Positions 41,783-53,241 of a stretch of 64,000 nt of DNA are shown here, one piece after another. The notes below the pieces were generated by a model. That model made no database searches. It was not told the origin of the DNA and saw only the letters and a program-made list of their open reading frames with translations. The stretch is from Cyanophora paradoxa. Taxonomy: Eukaryota; Glaucocystophyceae; Cyanophorales; Cyanophoraceae. The DNA is taken from NCBI GenBank assembly GCA_004431415.1, contig QPMI01000536.1, positions 18,651 through 82,650 of the forward strand, read 5' to 3'. Position 1 is the stretch's first letter; each line of letters opens with the position of its first letter. Both the position numbers and the translations under genes were made by a program.

Positions 41783-42965
41783 ATATGAGGGTTTGTTTCC
41801 ATTGCGATCTGATTATGAGTCACATCAAATTAAAGGCTCTGCAAAGTGACGAAAACGGTGTAAACTTGAAACGCACTAATATTAATGCCGACGCGGCGGC
41901 ACTCAAGATCTGCGCTGCGCGTGCGATATATAGCACCGCCTCGCTTTAAAACTTTCACCTCCTCCAGCTGCCGTCGACTGTCGCGATCGTAAAATAATCG
42001 ACGTCGACGTCTCTGATCATGAACTCGTAAATTTAAATAAAAAAATATAAATCAAAGGTGCTACGGTACTCGGTGCCGCCGCCGCGCCCCCTCGCCCGCC
42101 ACGTCCGCCGCCGCCCTTCGGGACGCCGTGGAAGAGTGCGGCTTCCATGGCCAATCCGCGGGCATTACGTCGCCCCCTCGAGCTCGCCCCGACCTCGCCC
42201 CCTCGCCCCGACCTCGCCTCCGTCCCCCCGGCCTGCTCCGGCTTCATGACCGGGGCCATCAGCCGGGGCCTATAGCTACGTATATACTCCTGCAGCTGCG
42301 CACTTAAAGGAGTGCGCAATCTCACTAATTATAATTATAAGGACCGGAGGGATGGGAGGGGCATGCGCAATCTCACAAATATAATTATATTATATGCAAA
42401 GAGGATGAGGATAGATATCGGACGCCGCCGGCGCCGCCGCGCCGCACGCGGCTGCCCACCGCGCTCGAGCTCCAAATTCGAGGAGGACTTCAACTTCTAC
42501 ATCTATAGCTATAGCTAGCTCTACTGCCGCAGTGCTTCGATTTCACAGCACTAGTACTAGTATACCGTATATACGTATACGTATTACGTACTGCATGCGC
42601 AGCTACAGGAGCGCAGCAAAGAGCCGTCGATGTCCGGCGGTCGCAAATGTCCGCTTCCCCTTAAGCTTGTCGCCCCGGCTCCTTCAGCGCTAACTTGCAA
42701 ATGTTGCGCTTCAAGAGAAGCGCCTCGAATCCGATGATCGATTCATGTCAATGAAGTGACTTGAAATCTCGTGACAAACTGCAATACTATATATAGCTAT
42801 GATATGCATGCGCAATACTATGATAGCTACTCTGGGCTTGATCCCGGCCTCGCCCCGGCCCGTGTACCGTCTAGATCTTGTCCCGGCCCGGGCGGCTAGT
42901 CATCGTGCCTTGAAGCTTTTTGAAGCCTGATAGCTAGCTATAGCTATAGCTATAGGGGCGAGCCG
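41783..42965. other. Intergenic host DNA, no gene supported
   Basis: Contains a GC-rich patch (42056-42260), a near-duplicate CGCAATCTCAC(T/A)AATATAATTAT pair (42315 and 42365), and TATAGCTATAGCTA repeats (42790-42955). No exon recognised. Probably 3' flanks of the two converging genes. Confidence 0.4.
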
Positions 42966-44840
42966 CTACTCCGGGCAGGCGGCGTCGGCGGCGGCGCCGA
43001 AGGTGGAGCGGAAGGCGGCGCCGACGGCGGCGACCATGCGCGCGAGGGCCGCGCTCGGCGCCTCCCGCGCCCACCGCCACCGGAACTCCTGCACCGCCCG
43101 GGCCTGGTCAGAGCCCAAGGGGCGGGCGGGGCGGCGGGCGGGGTGGCGGGCCTCGACGGCGGCGACGGCGGCCTCGGGGACCCAGAAGGCGGCCTCGGCG
43201 GCGGGGCCGAGGACGGGGCGGTCGCCCGCGATGGCGTCCCGGTGCGCCAGCACGTGCAGGTCCGCGAAGGAGGGCGCCTCGGCCGGCAGCAGGTACGACG
43301 CCCGCCCGAACCTCCCATCCCGCCAGGTCAGCCCGCGCCGCCCCGGGCGCCTCGGACCCCGAGCCGCGCACCGGATCGCGCGGGCGAACTGGCGGTACTC
43401 GGCGGTGGACTGCAGCAGCGCCACCAGCCGCGCGTTGTCGTGCTGCGCGTTCGTGAGAGGGCCGGTGGGAGCAGGGGCCACGGCCACGGGCGGGCGCGCC
43501 TCGAGCTGGTTGACGTGCTGGAGGAGGGCCGTCGTCGCCCGCGCCGCCTTCCGCAGCTCCCCCGCCTCCGCCTCCCGCGCCGCCACCTGCCCCCCGCCCC
43601 GGGACCTCAGGCCCCGGCCCCGCGCAGGACGAGGGGCGCCCGATCGCGAGGCGCGCGCGCGCGCGCCTCCCGCCGCAGGTCCGTCACGGCCGCCTGCAGC
43701 TCTGCGGCGGCCTCAGGGGCGGCCTGGGCTGTTCGGGGAAGGGGAGGGGCGGGGCGCGCCCTCGGCGAAGTCCCGCGCCTGGCGGAGCTCCTCGCGAAGC
43801 CGGTCGCCCTCGCCGGCGGCCCCGCCAGCCGCGCCTCGGCCTCCCGCGCCCGCGCCGCCACCCGCTGCATCTCCACCCCGCCCGCCGCCCGCCCCGCCCC
43901 CTGGCCCCGCCCCGTCAAACGACTACCCCCCGCCGAGAGGGGGCGGGGTACAGACGTCGTGCTCGGCGACGGTGGCGACGAAGGACCGCTCCGCCGGCGA
44001 CAGGTTCGCGTGCATCTGAGGCGGGGAGGGGGGGTGAGGGTTCCGGGGGTACGTGCGCGGACGGGGGTACGGGGCGCCCTCGCCTTGTTGTCGCGGGAGG
44101 AGAGCTCGCGCATGCCTGCTTCGAGGTCGCGGCACTTCGCCTGCAGCTTGTCCACGAACTCCAGTTGCTGGGGGGGCCTCAGCGAGGGGGTACAGGTGCG
44201 GGGGAGGGGGGTACGAGGCAGGCACCGAGGAGAGGGACTCGACGCGCTTCTCGAGGGCGGCCTTCTGGCGCGCCTGTTCCTGCGTCTCGAGCCAGAGCTT
44301 GCGCTCCACCCAGACCCCGCCCGCCCCGCACGAGACGCCCCCCGCGCTCGCCACCCGCGCCGTCGCCGACGCCGCCGCCCCGGGGCCCGCCGTCCGCCGC
44401 GCCGACGCCGAGACCGGTCTGCGCTCAAAGATCAGAGGCCTCTCGATCCGCTCGCGGCGGCGGGCGGTCGCCTGTTCGTGCCGCGCTCCCTCATGCGCGA
44501 GGGCGATCCCGGCGCCGCCGCCTCGTCCGGGTCACCGAGGTACCTGCGAAGGCGCGGGGCGGATCGAGAGGCTCAGAGCCGCTTTCCAAGCAGAAGCGAG
44601 TCCCGGCCGCGCACCTCGGCATCACGTTTCGGACGCCCTGGTCGAGGATGTGCTGCGCGAAGCGCCTCGACGTCAGATCGAGCTTGCCCGGCGGGCGCGC
44701 CCCGGCCCGGCGCCCGAGCAGCCGAGCGAGGATCGAGACCTCTAGGGGCGAGAAACGCACGACCAACCCTTAGCTGAGCAAGCTCGCAGCGCCACCGCGG
44801 AACCCACCTTTTGTACCGACAGTGCTAGATAAGGGTCCAT
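42966..44840 (-). CDS. Coiled-coil-rich host protein, family not recognised
   Basis: Minus-strand, multi-exon gene with GTGCGC-type introns. A possible start at 44840 (MDPYLALSVQK) precedes an exon with VVRFSPLEVSILARLLGRR and RRFAQHILDQGVRNVMPR, ending at 44615. Later exons carry heptad-like helices: KLWLETQEQARQKAALEKRV, FVDKLQAKCRDLEAGMREL and ARAREAEARLAG. The last exons read FADLHVLAHRDAIAGDRP, AAFWVPEAAVAAVEARHP and FRWRWAREAPSAALARMV, with the stop at 42966 (ACPE). The first-exon join is uncertain. The pattern suggests a cytoskeletal or ciliary scaffold, but I cannot name it. A partial DNA copy lies at 22076-22770. Confidence 0.6.
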
Positions 44841-45097
44841 GCGGCGACCCGGAGCGCCGCCGAGGACCAAGGGATCAAGCGTGCTGCACACCCCGCAATG
44901 GCTGGAAGGCTTCGGTTTGGCTATCCTCTCTAGTCGTTTGAGTGTGCGTGTACCCCTATGCGACCAGCCTCCGAGTTCCCCCGGCCGCCGGCGGCCGCCT
45001 CTGGCTTCGAGGAGCGCATGCTTTAGGAACGTAGAGCGCCCGCCGCATGCCGGCTAGCAGCTAGGCGAATCGGCGGTCTCTGATCAGCTGGGGCGGC
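44841..45097. promoter_or_regulatory. Divergent promoter region
   Basis: About 260 bp between the coiled-coil gene (-) and the ubiquitin-like gene (+). It must hold both promoters. No specific element recognised. Confidence 0.35.
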
Positions 45098-48000
45098 ATG
45101 GCGAGCCAGCAGGAGGCCGTCCCCCGGCCGAAGATGCGACGCGCGTACATCTACATCGACGGTGCGATGCGCAGCCGCCCCGCGCGTTGGCGCTCATCGA
45201 GCGGGCAGGCAACGCCTTGGCGGGCGTGAACCGCTCCCTCACGCAAGCGATCCAAGCAACTCTCAACGGCATCGCCCAGGGAAAGCTCAGGTCCGGCACC
45301 GCGGAGCCGCCCCTCACGCTGTCCCGCGCCGCTCAGCGCCAGCCCATGGCAGGTTCTACCTCTCTGACGACGAGGGCGGCGGGGCCGCGGGCGGCGCGGG
45401 CCGCCGCCTCCGCGTCTTCGTGTTCCTCACTACCGCCAACACTTCGGCGCTCGAGCCGGCGCTGCGCCGCGAGCTGGTGAAGGCGGAGAGTCTCTTCGAG
45501 GTCGGCCCGGCCCCGGGGCCCCGCAGGGCGCGTCTCCGCCCCCCGAGCGCCGCTGCAGATCTCGGACACCGCGGCGGACGGGATGCACGTGCTGACGGAG
45601 GCCTTCGACCGCTGGGAGGCCGCCGGCGCCCGCGGCGGGGCCGTCGAGGTCAGCCGGTCGCGCCGCCCCCCGCCGCCCCGGTGGCAGCGCATGCGGAGCC
45701 CGACCGGCCGGCAGGTGCTGCTGATATCGGACCGGTCCTTCGAGGCGGAGCTCTCCTCGCTGCCCTCGCGCCGCATGCGCGAGGGCCTCCAGCGCTTCCT
45801 CGCCCAGGCCCAGGCGCGCGCGGGGCGGGGCGCCGCGGGGCGGGGCCGGGCCGGGGAGCTGAGCGACGCACGCAGATCACGGTCTCGTTCCGCGGGATGG
45901 ACGTGAGCTTCGGGCGGCGTCGCGCGGACGCCGGCGGCGCCGCCGCCCCGCCGCCGGCCGCGGCCCCCGGGGGCCCTCGGGCCCGCGCCCATCCTCGGCG
46001 GCGGCGGCGGCGGCGGCGGCGGGGGTCCGCTCCCGCTCCGCCCTGGCCGCGGGGGTCCGACGGGCCTCTCCAAGAGCGGGACGAGCACGCCGGCGCGCTC
46101 GGCGGCGACGGCCGCCGGCCGCACGGTGCGCAGCACGGGGGACGCCCCGCCCCCGCCCCCGCCCCGCCCCCGCCCGCCGCGCCTCGGAGGCCGGCCCCGC
46201 CCGCCGCCGCCTCCTCGATCCCGCCCCCGCGCCGCGCCGCTCGGCCGGGCCGGGCCCCTGGCCGCCCTCTCCTCCCTCCTCTCCGACTACACCCTCGACG
46301 ACGACGCCTCGCTCCTACCCCCGGCGGCTCCTCCCCCCGTCACCCCTCTCCGCCCACCGCTCCTCCGGCTCGTCCTCGGGGCGGCCGCGGGAGCCCTCCC
46401 CGGCCCCGCCGCCCCCGGCGCCGCCGCCGCCGCGCGAGCGGCTCTGGGTCGGGGTGGAGGACCTGCGGGGCCGCGTGGCGCGCCTGGAGCTGGGCCCCGG
46501 GCAGCAGACCGTCGAGGCCCTGCGCGCCGCCCTCGCCCGCGCCGGCGCCCCCGACGGCGGCCCCGCCGACGAGACCCTGCTCCTCGCCGCCGGGCGCGCC
46601 GCGCTCCTCTCGGGCCCCCTCGCCGCGTACGGCGTGGGGGACGGGGCGACGCTCCAGATGCGCCGCCGCAGCGAGCTCGGGGCCTCCCCGCTCATCCCCT
46701 CCGCCCCCGCCGGCGCCCCCGGCCCCCTCCAGCCCCTCCTCGTCCTCCTCCGGCCCCGTCCCCTACCCGGCAACCCGCCCCGCTCCCACGGCCCCTCACC
46801 CGCCACCCCGACCCGCGCCCCCGCTCCCGCCCCCGCCCCGGAGCCGACGCCCCCCGGCGCTCCCCGACACCCGCCGGCCCTCCCTGACCCCCTCGGGCCC
46901 GCCTCTCCCCACGGTATAGCCCCCACCCCACCGCCCGCCTCGCCTGCAACTCCCGCCTCACCCTCCGCCCCCGCTAGCCGATGCTGGTCTTCGTCCAGTT
47001 CCTCCCCTCGGGCGTCTCCTTCCTCACCAAGCTCAACGCCATGCCGCGCGCCCTCCCCCTCCCCCCCTCCCCTCCACTCCACTCCGCCCCCTCTGAAGCC
47101 TACGGCGCGCCCGCCCGCCGCGCGCCGCGTAGGACGGTGCAGCACGTGAAGCGGATGGGGCACAAGCTCTCGGGCGTCCCAGTCGACTGCCTCCGCTCCC
47201 TCGGCCCCGACGGTGCCCCGCCCCTCTCCTACCTTACCCCCCCTCTCCCCCCTTACCCCCGCCAGGGCGGGAGCGGGCGGACCTGGACGCCTTCTACCTG
47301 CCCTCCGAGCTGGAGCGCATGGGCCGCTGCCTACCCCTCGACGTCCGGCCCCTCCAGAGCCTCTCCGTCCTCCTCCGCGCCCCCGGCCTCGGCGAGCCCG
47401 TCCGCGTCGCCTGCGACGGCCACCTGGCAAGCCCCTTTCTTTCTCTCTCGCGTCCCCGGCCTTCCTTCTTCTTCTCCTCCTCCTCACGCCGGGGCGGGCA
47501 GTTCGTGCGTGAGCTGAAGGCGGTGGCGGAGGAGCTGACGGGCATCCCCGCCCGCGAACAGGTCCTCTCCACCCGCCCCGCAGGCGGGACGTGCGTTCCC
47601 TCCCCTCCCCTCGCGTCGGCTGTTCCTCCGCCGCGCCGCGCCTCACACGGGGGTACAGGGAGATGGAGGAGGACCTGACGCTGGCGGCGTATGAGGTGCG
47701 GGACGGGCACAGCGTCTTCGTCGCCCGCCGCGCCGCCCCCGGCGACGTGCGCCCGCGCCCCGTACCCCCCGCCTTCTTCCCCCCCCCCATGTCTCACCCC
47801 CCCGGGCAGGAGGGGGGCGACGTGACGGTGGCGGCGGCGTGGGGCGACCTCGCCGACGACGAGGGCCTCTCCGTCGAGGCGCGCCCGCGCCCGTACCCCT
47901 CCCCGGGGCGCCCCCGGGGCTGACCGGGGCCGCCCCGCAGTTCGACTTTCCCGCGGGGGCGACGGTGGGGGACCTGCAAAGGGCGCTGGAGGGCCAGTGG

Positions 48001-48473
48001 GGCCTCCCCGCCCCCCACCAGCGCCTCTTCGGCGGCGGCGCCCGCCTCGACGGCGACCCACGCCGGCCCCTCGCCGACGCCGTACCCCCCGGCGCCCGCG
48101 AGCTCCCCGTCATCGTCGCCCTCGACCCGGGGCCCGTGCGCCGTACCCCGCCCGCCTTCCTTCCCCCCCCCGCATCTGACGGTACCCCCCGCAGCACCTC
48201 CCCGACAAGGTCACGATCTTCACGCGGGCGGTGGGGGGCGAGGAGGTCCGGGCGCACAGCGTTCCGCCCTCGGCGCCGCTGCGGGCGCTGGCGCCGCCGG
48301 GGGGCGGGCCCTGGGCGGCCGTGCGGGACGGCTCGCAGGAGGCGCTGGACCTGGAGGCGCGGGTGGAGCGGGCGGGGCTGACGCACGGGGCCCTGCTGCT
48401 CTTCCGGCCCCGGGGCGCCCCGACGCCGGCCGACGCCCGCGCCGCCGACGCCGCCCTCCGCCAGATCCTCTAG
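45098..48473 (+). CDS. Multi-ubiquitin-like-domain protein
   Basis: Starts at the ATG at 45098 (MASQQEAVPRPKMRRAYIYI), with a GTGCGATG donor. Exons include FYLSDDEGG, RLRVFVFLTTANTSALEPAL and VLLISDRSFEAELSSLPSRR. Four segments look like beta-grasp ubiquitin folds: about 46441-46680 (RVARLELGPGQQTVEALRAA...YGVGDGATLQM); about 47355-47735 (FVRELKAVAEELTGIPAREQ...DLTLAAYEVRDGHSVFVARR); about 47815-48125 (ATVGDLQRALEGQWGLPAPH then QRLFGGGARL); and about 48195-48440 (VTIFTRAVGGEEVRAHSV, weaker). The order 'TV..L+..+......P...Q.L...G..L.......YG+.DG.T+' is ubiquitin-like. The stop is at 48471. No diglycine end, so probably a non-processed Ubl scaffold. Exon joins in the proline-rich middle are uncertain. 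Confidence 0.65.
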
Positions 48474-48484
48474 CCTCTAAGCTC

Positions 48485-48530
48485 CCCGGCCCCGGCCCCG
48501 GCCCCGGCCCCGGCCCCGGCCCCGCCGCTC
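48485..48530. repeat. GGCCCC hexanucleotide microsatellite
   Basis: CCCCGG repeats about seven times right after the stop of the ubiquitin-like gene. A related GGGGCC run is at about 53716-53750 in the receptor gene. Confidence 0.8.
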
Positions 48531-48624
48531 GCTGCCACTGCTGTTTGTTTCAAAGAGGCCAGCCGAGCACGCGCGCGGCGGCGGGGCGGGTCGAGGCGGG
48601 GCGGGGCGGGGCGAGCGCGTTTGG

Positions 48625-50649
48625 CTAACGCAGGCCGAAGAGGCGGGCGAAGAAGCCCCTCTGGCGCTTCGGGCGGCCCTCCTCGTCCTCCTCCTCGTCG
48701 TTCTCGCCCTCCCCCTCGTCCCCTTCCTCACCTTCCTCTTCATCCCCTTCCTCCTCGTCCTCCTCCTCGTCGGATTCGTCGTAGTCCTCCTCCTCCTCCT
48801 CCTCCTCGTCCTCCTCGTCGTCGTCCCACTCCGAGTGGGCGGTGGGGCGGCCGGCGGCGTCGGCGGGGCCGGGGGAGCGCAGGCCGCGGCGCTGCAGCTC
48901 GGCGAGGAGGGCGCGGGAGAGGGCGACGAGCGCGCCGTCCGCCACGCCCGTCAGGTCCAGCGGGGCCCCCGTCCGCAGCGCCGCCGCCGCCGCCGCCAGT
49001 CCCGCCGCCCCCGCCGCCGAGCTGCGGCGGGCGACCGGCTGCGCAGCCGAGCTGCGCCGGGCGACCGGCTGCGCAGCCGAACTGCGGCGGGCGGTCGGCT
49101 GCGCCGCGGCCGAGCTGCGGCGGGCAGCCGGCTGCGCCGCGGCCGAGCTGCGGCGGGCAGCCGGCTGCGCCGCCGCGGAGCTGCGCCGGGCGGCCGGCTG
49201 CGCCGCCGCGGAGCTGCGGCGGGCCGGGGCGGCGGCGGGCGGCTCCTCGTCTGCATCCTCGTCCGGCATGGGCGCCGGCGCGGAGTGGCGCGGCGCCGGC
49301 GGGCTGGAGACGGACGAGCGCCGCGCGGCCGAGGTGCGGGGGCCGAGGGCGAGGCCGCCGCGGAGCGGCCGGCCGGCGGCGGGCGGGGGAGGAGGAGGAG
49401 GCGGCGGCGGCTGCCGGCGAGTCGCCCGAGGGGCGCGGAGGGGAGAGGATGCGGGCGGCAGGGCGCGGCGAGGCGGCACGGGGCGCCCTCGCGCTGCGGG
49501 CGCGCGCCGGCGGCCGCTGCGCCGCGGTCACGCGCAGCCGGCGAAGGAGGCCATGGGCGGCACGCACGGAGCTGGGGCCGGGCTCGGCGGGCCCGGAGGC
49601 GGCCGTCGGCCGCTTGCGCGTTGACGGCTGCAGCGGGGCGGGCGTGGGCGGGCTGGCGGGGGCGGGGGCGGCCGGCGCACCCTGCTCTGCGGCGGCTCGG
49701 GCGGTTTGGAGGAGGAGGAGGCGGCGGCGGGCGTGCCCGAGTGGGGATCCGCCCTCGACTTGCGCTTGCGGGAGCTCGAGGGGGGCGTCGCAGGCGAGGC
49801 CGGCGGGGCGGGGCGCTCGCCCCTGACCCCCGCGAAAGCCTTCAGCTCGGCCTTCTTGAGCGGCCGCAGCGTCACCGGCGGGCCTTCCGTCTCGCTCACC
49901 AGCACGTAGCTGCGCGCCGTCGCCCTCAGCGCGCGGCGGCGGCGCGCTCCGGCCGGCGGGGCGGGCGCCGCACCGGCAGAAGAAGCTCGTGGGGGAGCCG
50001 CCGGCGGGGCCGCCGGCGCCGCCGAAGGACGGGTCAGCGGAGCGGATGCGGAGCGGCTCTCCGCGCAGCGTGGAGGCCGGCACGCGCGCCCCGTCCTCGG
50101 CGAGGTAGACCTCCTGCTCCGCCCCGCTCCGGCACCGCGCGAACTCCCGCGACAGGCGCTCCGACTCCTGCGCGGCGCGGCGCTCGGCGGCCGCATCGGC
50201 GCTCCGGCGACGCCGCCGTGCGCACCGCGAGGTTCGTGCACAGGCGGTCGTCCGGCGCGTACAGCCAGGTGATGTCAATCTGCACGCCGACCCCTGCGTG
50301 GCGCCCCGGCAGAGTCGGGCGAGAGCAGCACGAGCGAAAGCCCACTCAGAGAACAAGCAGCTACGCACGCTTACTGCCCTGCACGATCTTGTCGAGGCGG
50401 GCGATGCAAAGCTTGACGGGAGCCCTGTCCACTTTCGTTTCGACGTAGACGAAATCGCCGACGCTGGGCGTGTTGAATGAGCGCTCGAGCAACCGAACGG
50501 GGGCGTAGGGTCCGTCCGCACCCGAACACCGTCCCCGACGCCGCCACGAACTCGGGGTTGCCGTCGGGGAAGACGCGGCATCCGGGCTTGTCGGGTTCGC
50601 TCCAGACCTGCGTTGACGAGCTCGCCGGAGGCTCTCTTCCTCGAGCCAT
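48625..50649 (-). CDS. BAH-domain protein with Ala-Arg-Ser repeats and acidic tail
   Basis: Start ATG at 50649 (MARGREPPASSSTQVW); an in-frame ATG at 50730 adds 27 residues. The first exons encode SFNTPSVGDFVYVETKVDRA then PVKLCIARLDKI, then QIDITWLYAPDDRL, then EQEVYLAEDGARVPASTLRG and PTSFFCRCG. That is the bromo-adjacent homology order (VGDFVYV..., IARIEKI, V.W.YRPED, E.F.S...DVIP...I.G). BAH domains read histone marks or nucleosomes. The middle is Ser/Pro/Lys-rich. The C-terminal exon has seven ARRSSAAAQP-type repeats, then an Asp/Glu-rich stretch and a basic end RPKRQRGFFARLFGLR, with the stop at 48625. Probably nuclear and chromatin-linked. Confidence 0.72.
49018..49222 (-). repeat. 33-bp coding repeat (ARRSSAAAQP) in the BAH gene
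   Basis: GAGCTGCGGCGGGC...CCGGCTGCGC units, about seven copies of 30-33 bp, encode RRSSAA(A)QP(A/V/T)A. Each holds an R-R-S-S motif that could be a basophilic kinase site. Confidence 0.75.
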
Positions 50650-51098
50650 CGGCGCAACGGCGAGGTCGACTTTTTTTGCTAGGCTGCAGGGGTACGCAGA
50701 CAATAAGCCAACGCAGGCATCGAACAGCATCGCGCCGCTAATCGCGAGAGCCTTGGAAAAGATCAGGTCTTCTCAATCTCGCAAAACACGCGCTTCCCTC
50801 CCTGCACGCCGGGCGGGCAGTTAGCTTTAGGCGCCGGCAGTTAGCTAGCTAGAAGCGAAAGATCAATTGAGCGTTATCTCGTGTCCCTTCCGGCGCGGTT
50901 GTCGCTAGAGCCGCCAGCAATTTGCGAGCTCCGAGGCTCGACCCTGCAGCTGCGCCGTGCCACCTGGCACGACCGCATCGAGACGCATGCGGATGCCTGC
51001 GCGCGCGCAAGGACGTTTCGATCAAGTGCTAAGCTTTCGTAGAAGGAAGATGCAGGTGCGTGACCACAACTTGAATGTTGCCGTTTCCGATTCCCGGC
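50650..51098. promoter_or_regulatory. Divergent promoter region
   Basis: About 450 bp between the BAH gene (-) and the NHL gene (+). Less GC-rich than the flanking exons. CAGTTAGCT occurs twice (50819, 50839). No known element identified. Confidence 0.35.
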
Positions 51099-52996
51099 AT
51101 GAAGCGTGGCCCCCGTGCACAGTGGAGCCGAGCGCGCAGGAAATGCGAAAGCGCCCTGCTTTTCACTTCATTGCTCCTGTGCCTCGTACTGCCGAGCCTG
51201 GGCGTGCCTGGAGCGAGCACCGTCGTCGCGAGCGGAGTGGCGGCGCCGCGAGACCTGGCCTACTGCCGGAGGCTCAAGATGCTGCTTGTGACCGCGGGCG
51301 TGGGAGGCGAGCGCATCGACCGCGTGATGGTCGACACAGGTTGGCTCTCTCCGCGCTACACGCTTAAGCTAGCTAGCGCTCGGCTCGGTTCGCATCAGCG
51401 CTGTCAGCCCAACACGCTTCTCTTGCGCGCCGCAGGGGTCGTGAGCACGGTGGTGGGCGTGTCGGGCACCAGCGGATACGTCGATGCGGTGGGCACCAGC
51501 GCGCGCATCAACTCCGACGGCGGGGTGCGCGCGTCTGGCGCCTCAGGGCCTCCGCGGCCGCGGCCGGAACGCCCCCGCCTGATCATGACCTCCGCCTCGG
51601 CAGATGATCGTTTTCGACCCGTTGTGCACCTACGCGTACCTGGGCGATTCTGCGAACCACCGCGTGCGACGCATCCGCGTCTCGGACTGTGCGCGCATCG
51701 GGCGCGGGCCCCGCCGCCCTCCACCCGCCCCCTGTCGTCACTCTCGCCCCCGCAGACGCCGTCATGACCCTCGCGGGGAGCGGCGCGAACGCGAACAGCG
51801 ACGGGTACGGGACCGCGGCCGCCCTCGCCAACCCCCGTGGCCTCGTGCGCCCGCCCGGCCCCTCCGCTCGGACCCCGCCCCCGCCTCCGCCTCCGACCGC
51901 GTTCCGTCCCGTCGCCAGGCGGTGAGCAGCGAGGGGCGGTACCTCTACGTCTCGACCCTGCACGCGATCCGCCGCGTGGACCTGCAGAGTGCGCCCGCGC
52001 CCTCCCGCCCCGCTCTCCCCGGGCCCCTCCGACCGCCGCGCAGCCGGCTACGTGTCGACGGTGGCGGGGGGCGGGGCGGCGGGGGGGGCGGACCTCGTGG
52101 GGGCCTCCGCCTCCTTCAGCAACCCCGCCGGCCTCGCCCGGGTGCGACGGCGGCCGCCCCGCGGCCCCCAGGCCTAGGCCCTCCGCCCCTCGCCGCCTCA
52201 CGGGCGTCGCAGTTGGACGACGAGACGCTTCTGGTGGTGGAGGAGGGCGGGCACACGCTGCGGCGCCTCAACACGACCTCCGGCCAGGCCCGCCCCGCCC
52301 CGCCCCGCCCCGCCCCGCCCCGCCCCGCCGCCCCCGCCCGGCGCGGCCCCGCTGAGCGGCCCCGCTGAGCGGCCCCGGCAGGTCACGACGCTCGCGGGTC
52401 TCTACGCCACTCCGGGCTCCACGGACGGTGCCGGCCTCGCTCCCCTCGCGCTCCGCTCCGCGGGGTCACGCCCCGCCCCGCGGCAGGCCTGGGCGCCGCC
52501 GCGCGCCTCAACACGCCCCACGCGGTGGCCTGCCACGCGCCGACGGGGCTCGTCTTCGTCACGCAGCCGCCCGTCTCCTCTCCGCACGTTCGGAAGGTCC
52601 AGCTCCCCAGCGGTGCCCCGCCCCGCCCGCCCCGCCCGCCCCGCCCGCCCTCGCGCGCTTCGCCGGCGCGACGGCAGCCGGCCCCGCGGCAGGCGACGTG
52701 GCGTCTCTCTCCTTCTCGGGGCCCGTCGCGACGGAGACGAGCCTCGTCGCGCTCGTGTTCGACCCCCGCAGGCGCGCCTTTTGAGCATGCGCGGCTCAGC
52801 CCCCTTAGGTTCCTCCCTGACCCGCTCGCGCCCTGCATGCAGGGGCCGGGCGTTCGCGACGGGGTACAACACGGGGGCGATCTACGCGGTGGAGGTACCG
52901 CTGCCGGCGGCGGCGGCGTGCGGGGCGGCGAGCTGCGTCGCCGTCGGCGCGGGGAGCGTCTCCCTCGCCGGCGCCGGTGTCTTGCAGGTCTCGTAG
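51099..52996 (+). CDS. Secreted NHL-repeat beta-propeller protein
   Basis: The ATG at 51099 gives MKRGPRAQWSRARRK followed by a hydrophobic signal core (SALLFTSLLLCLVLPSL). Successive exons carry NHL-like blades: VVSTVVGVSGTSGYVDAVG then TSARINSD; CTYAYLGDSANHRVRRIRV; AVMTLAGSGANANSDGYG then TAAALANPRGL; LYVSTLHAIRRVDL; YVSTVAGGGAAGG...FSNPAGL; LLVVEEGGHTLRRLN; AARLNTPHAVACHAPTGLVF. The cadence 'V.TLAG....G..DG......F..P.G+........+.+AD..NH.+R.+' is the NHL/SMP-30-like propeller. The last exon ends at 52996 (GAGVLQVS). No second membrane segment, so probably secreted. Introns are short, GC-rich and rich in CCCCGCCC. Confidence 0.75.
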
Positions 52997-53241
52997 CCGG
53001 GGCCCCGCCCCGCCCTCGCGATCGGCTGCTGCTGCTATAGCTAGCCGTGAACGAGAGTCGCGGGATTTGCAATCTGTGAACGCAGTTGATCTCGCTCTGA
53101 GCCGGCCCCTCTGCAGCTGCCCTTTCCACCCGCCGACAACGTCGTTACAGGTCAATTTGACTCGGGAATGTGCAGTTTCCTTTCGATACCAAATTTCGAA
53201 GACAAGTGGGTGCGGGTGCGGGTGCGGAGGGGAGGCGGCGA

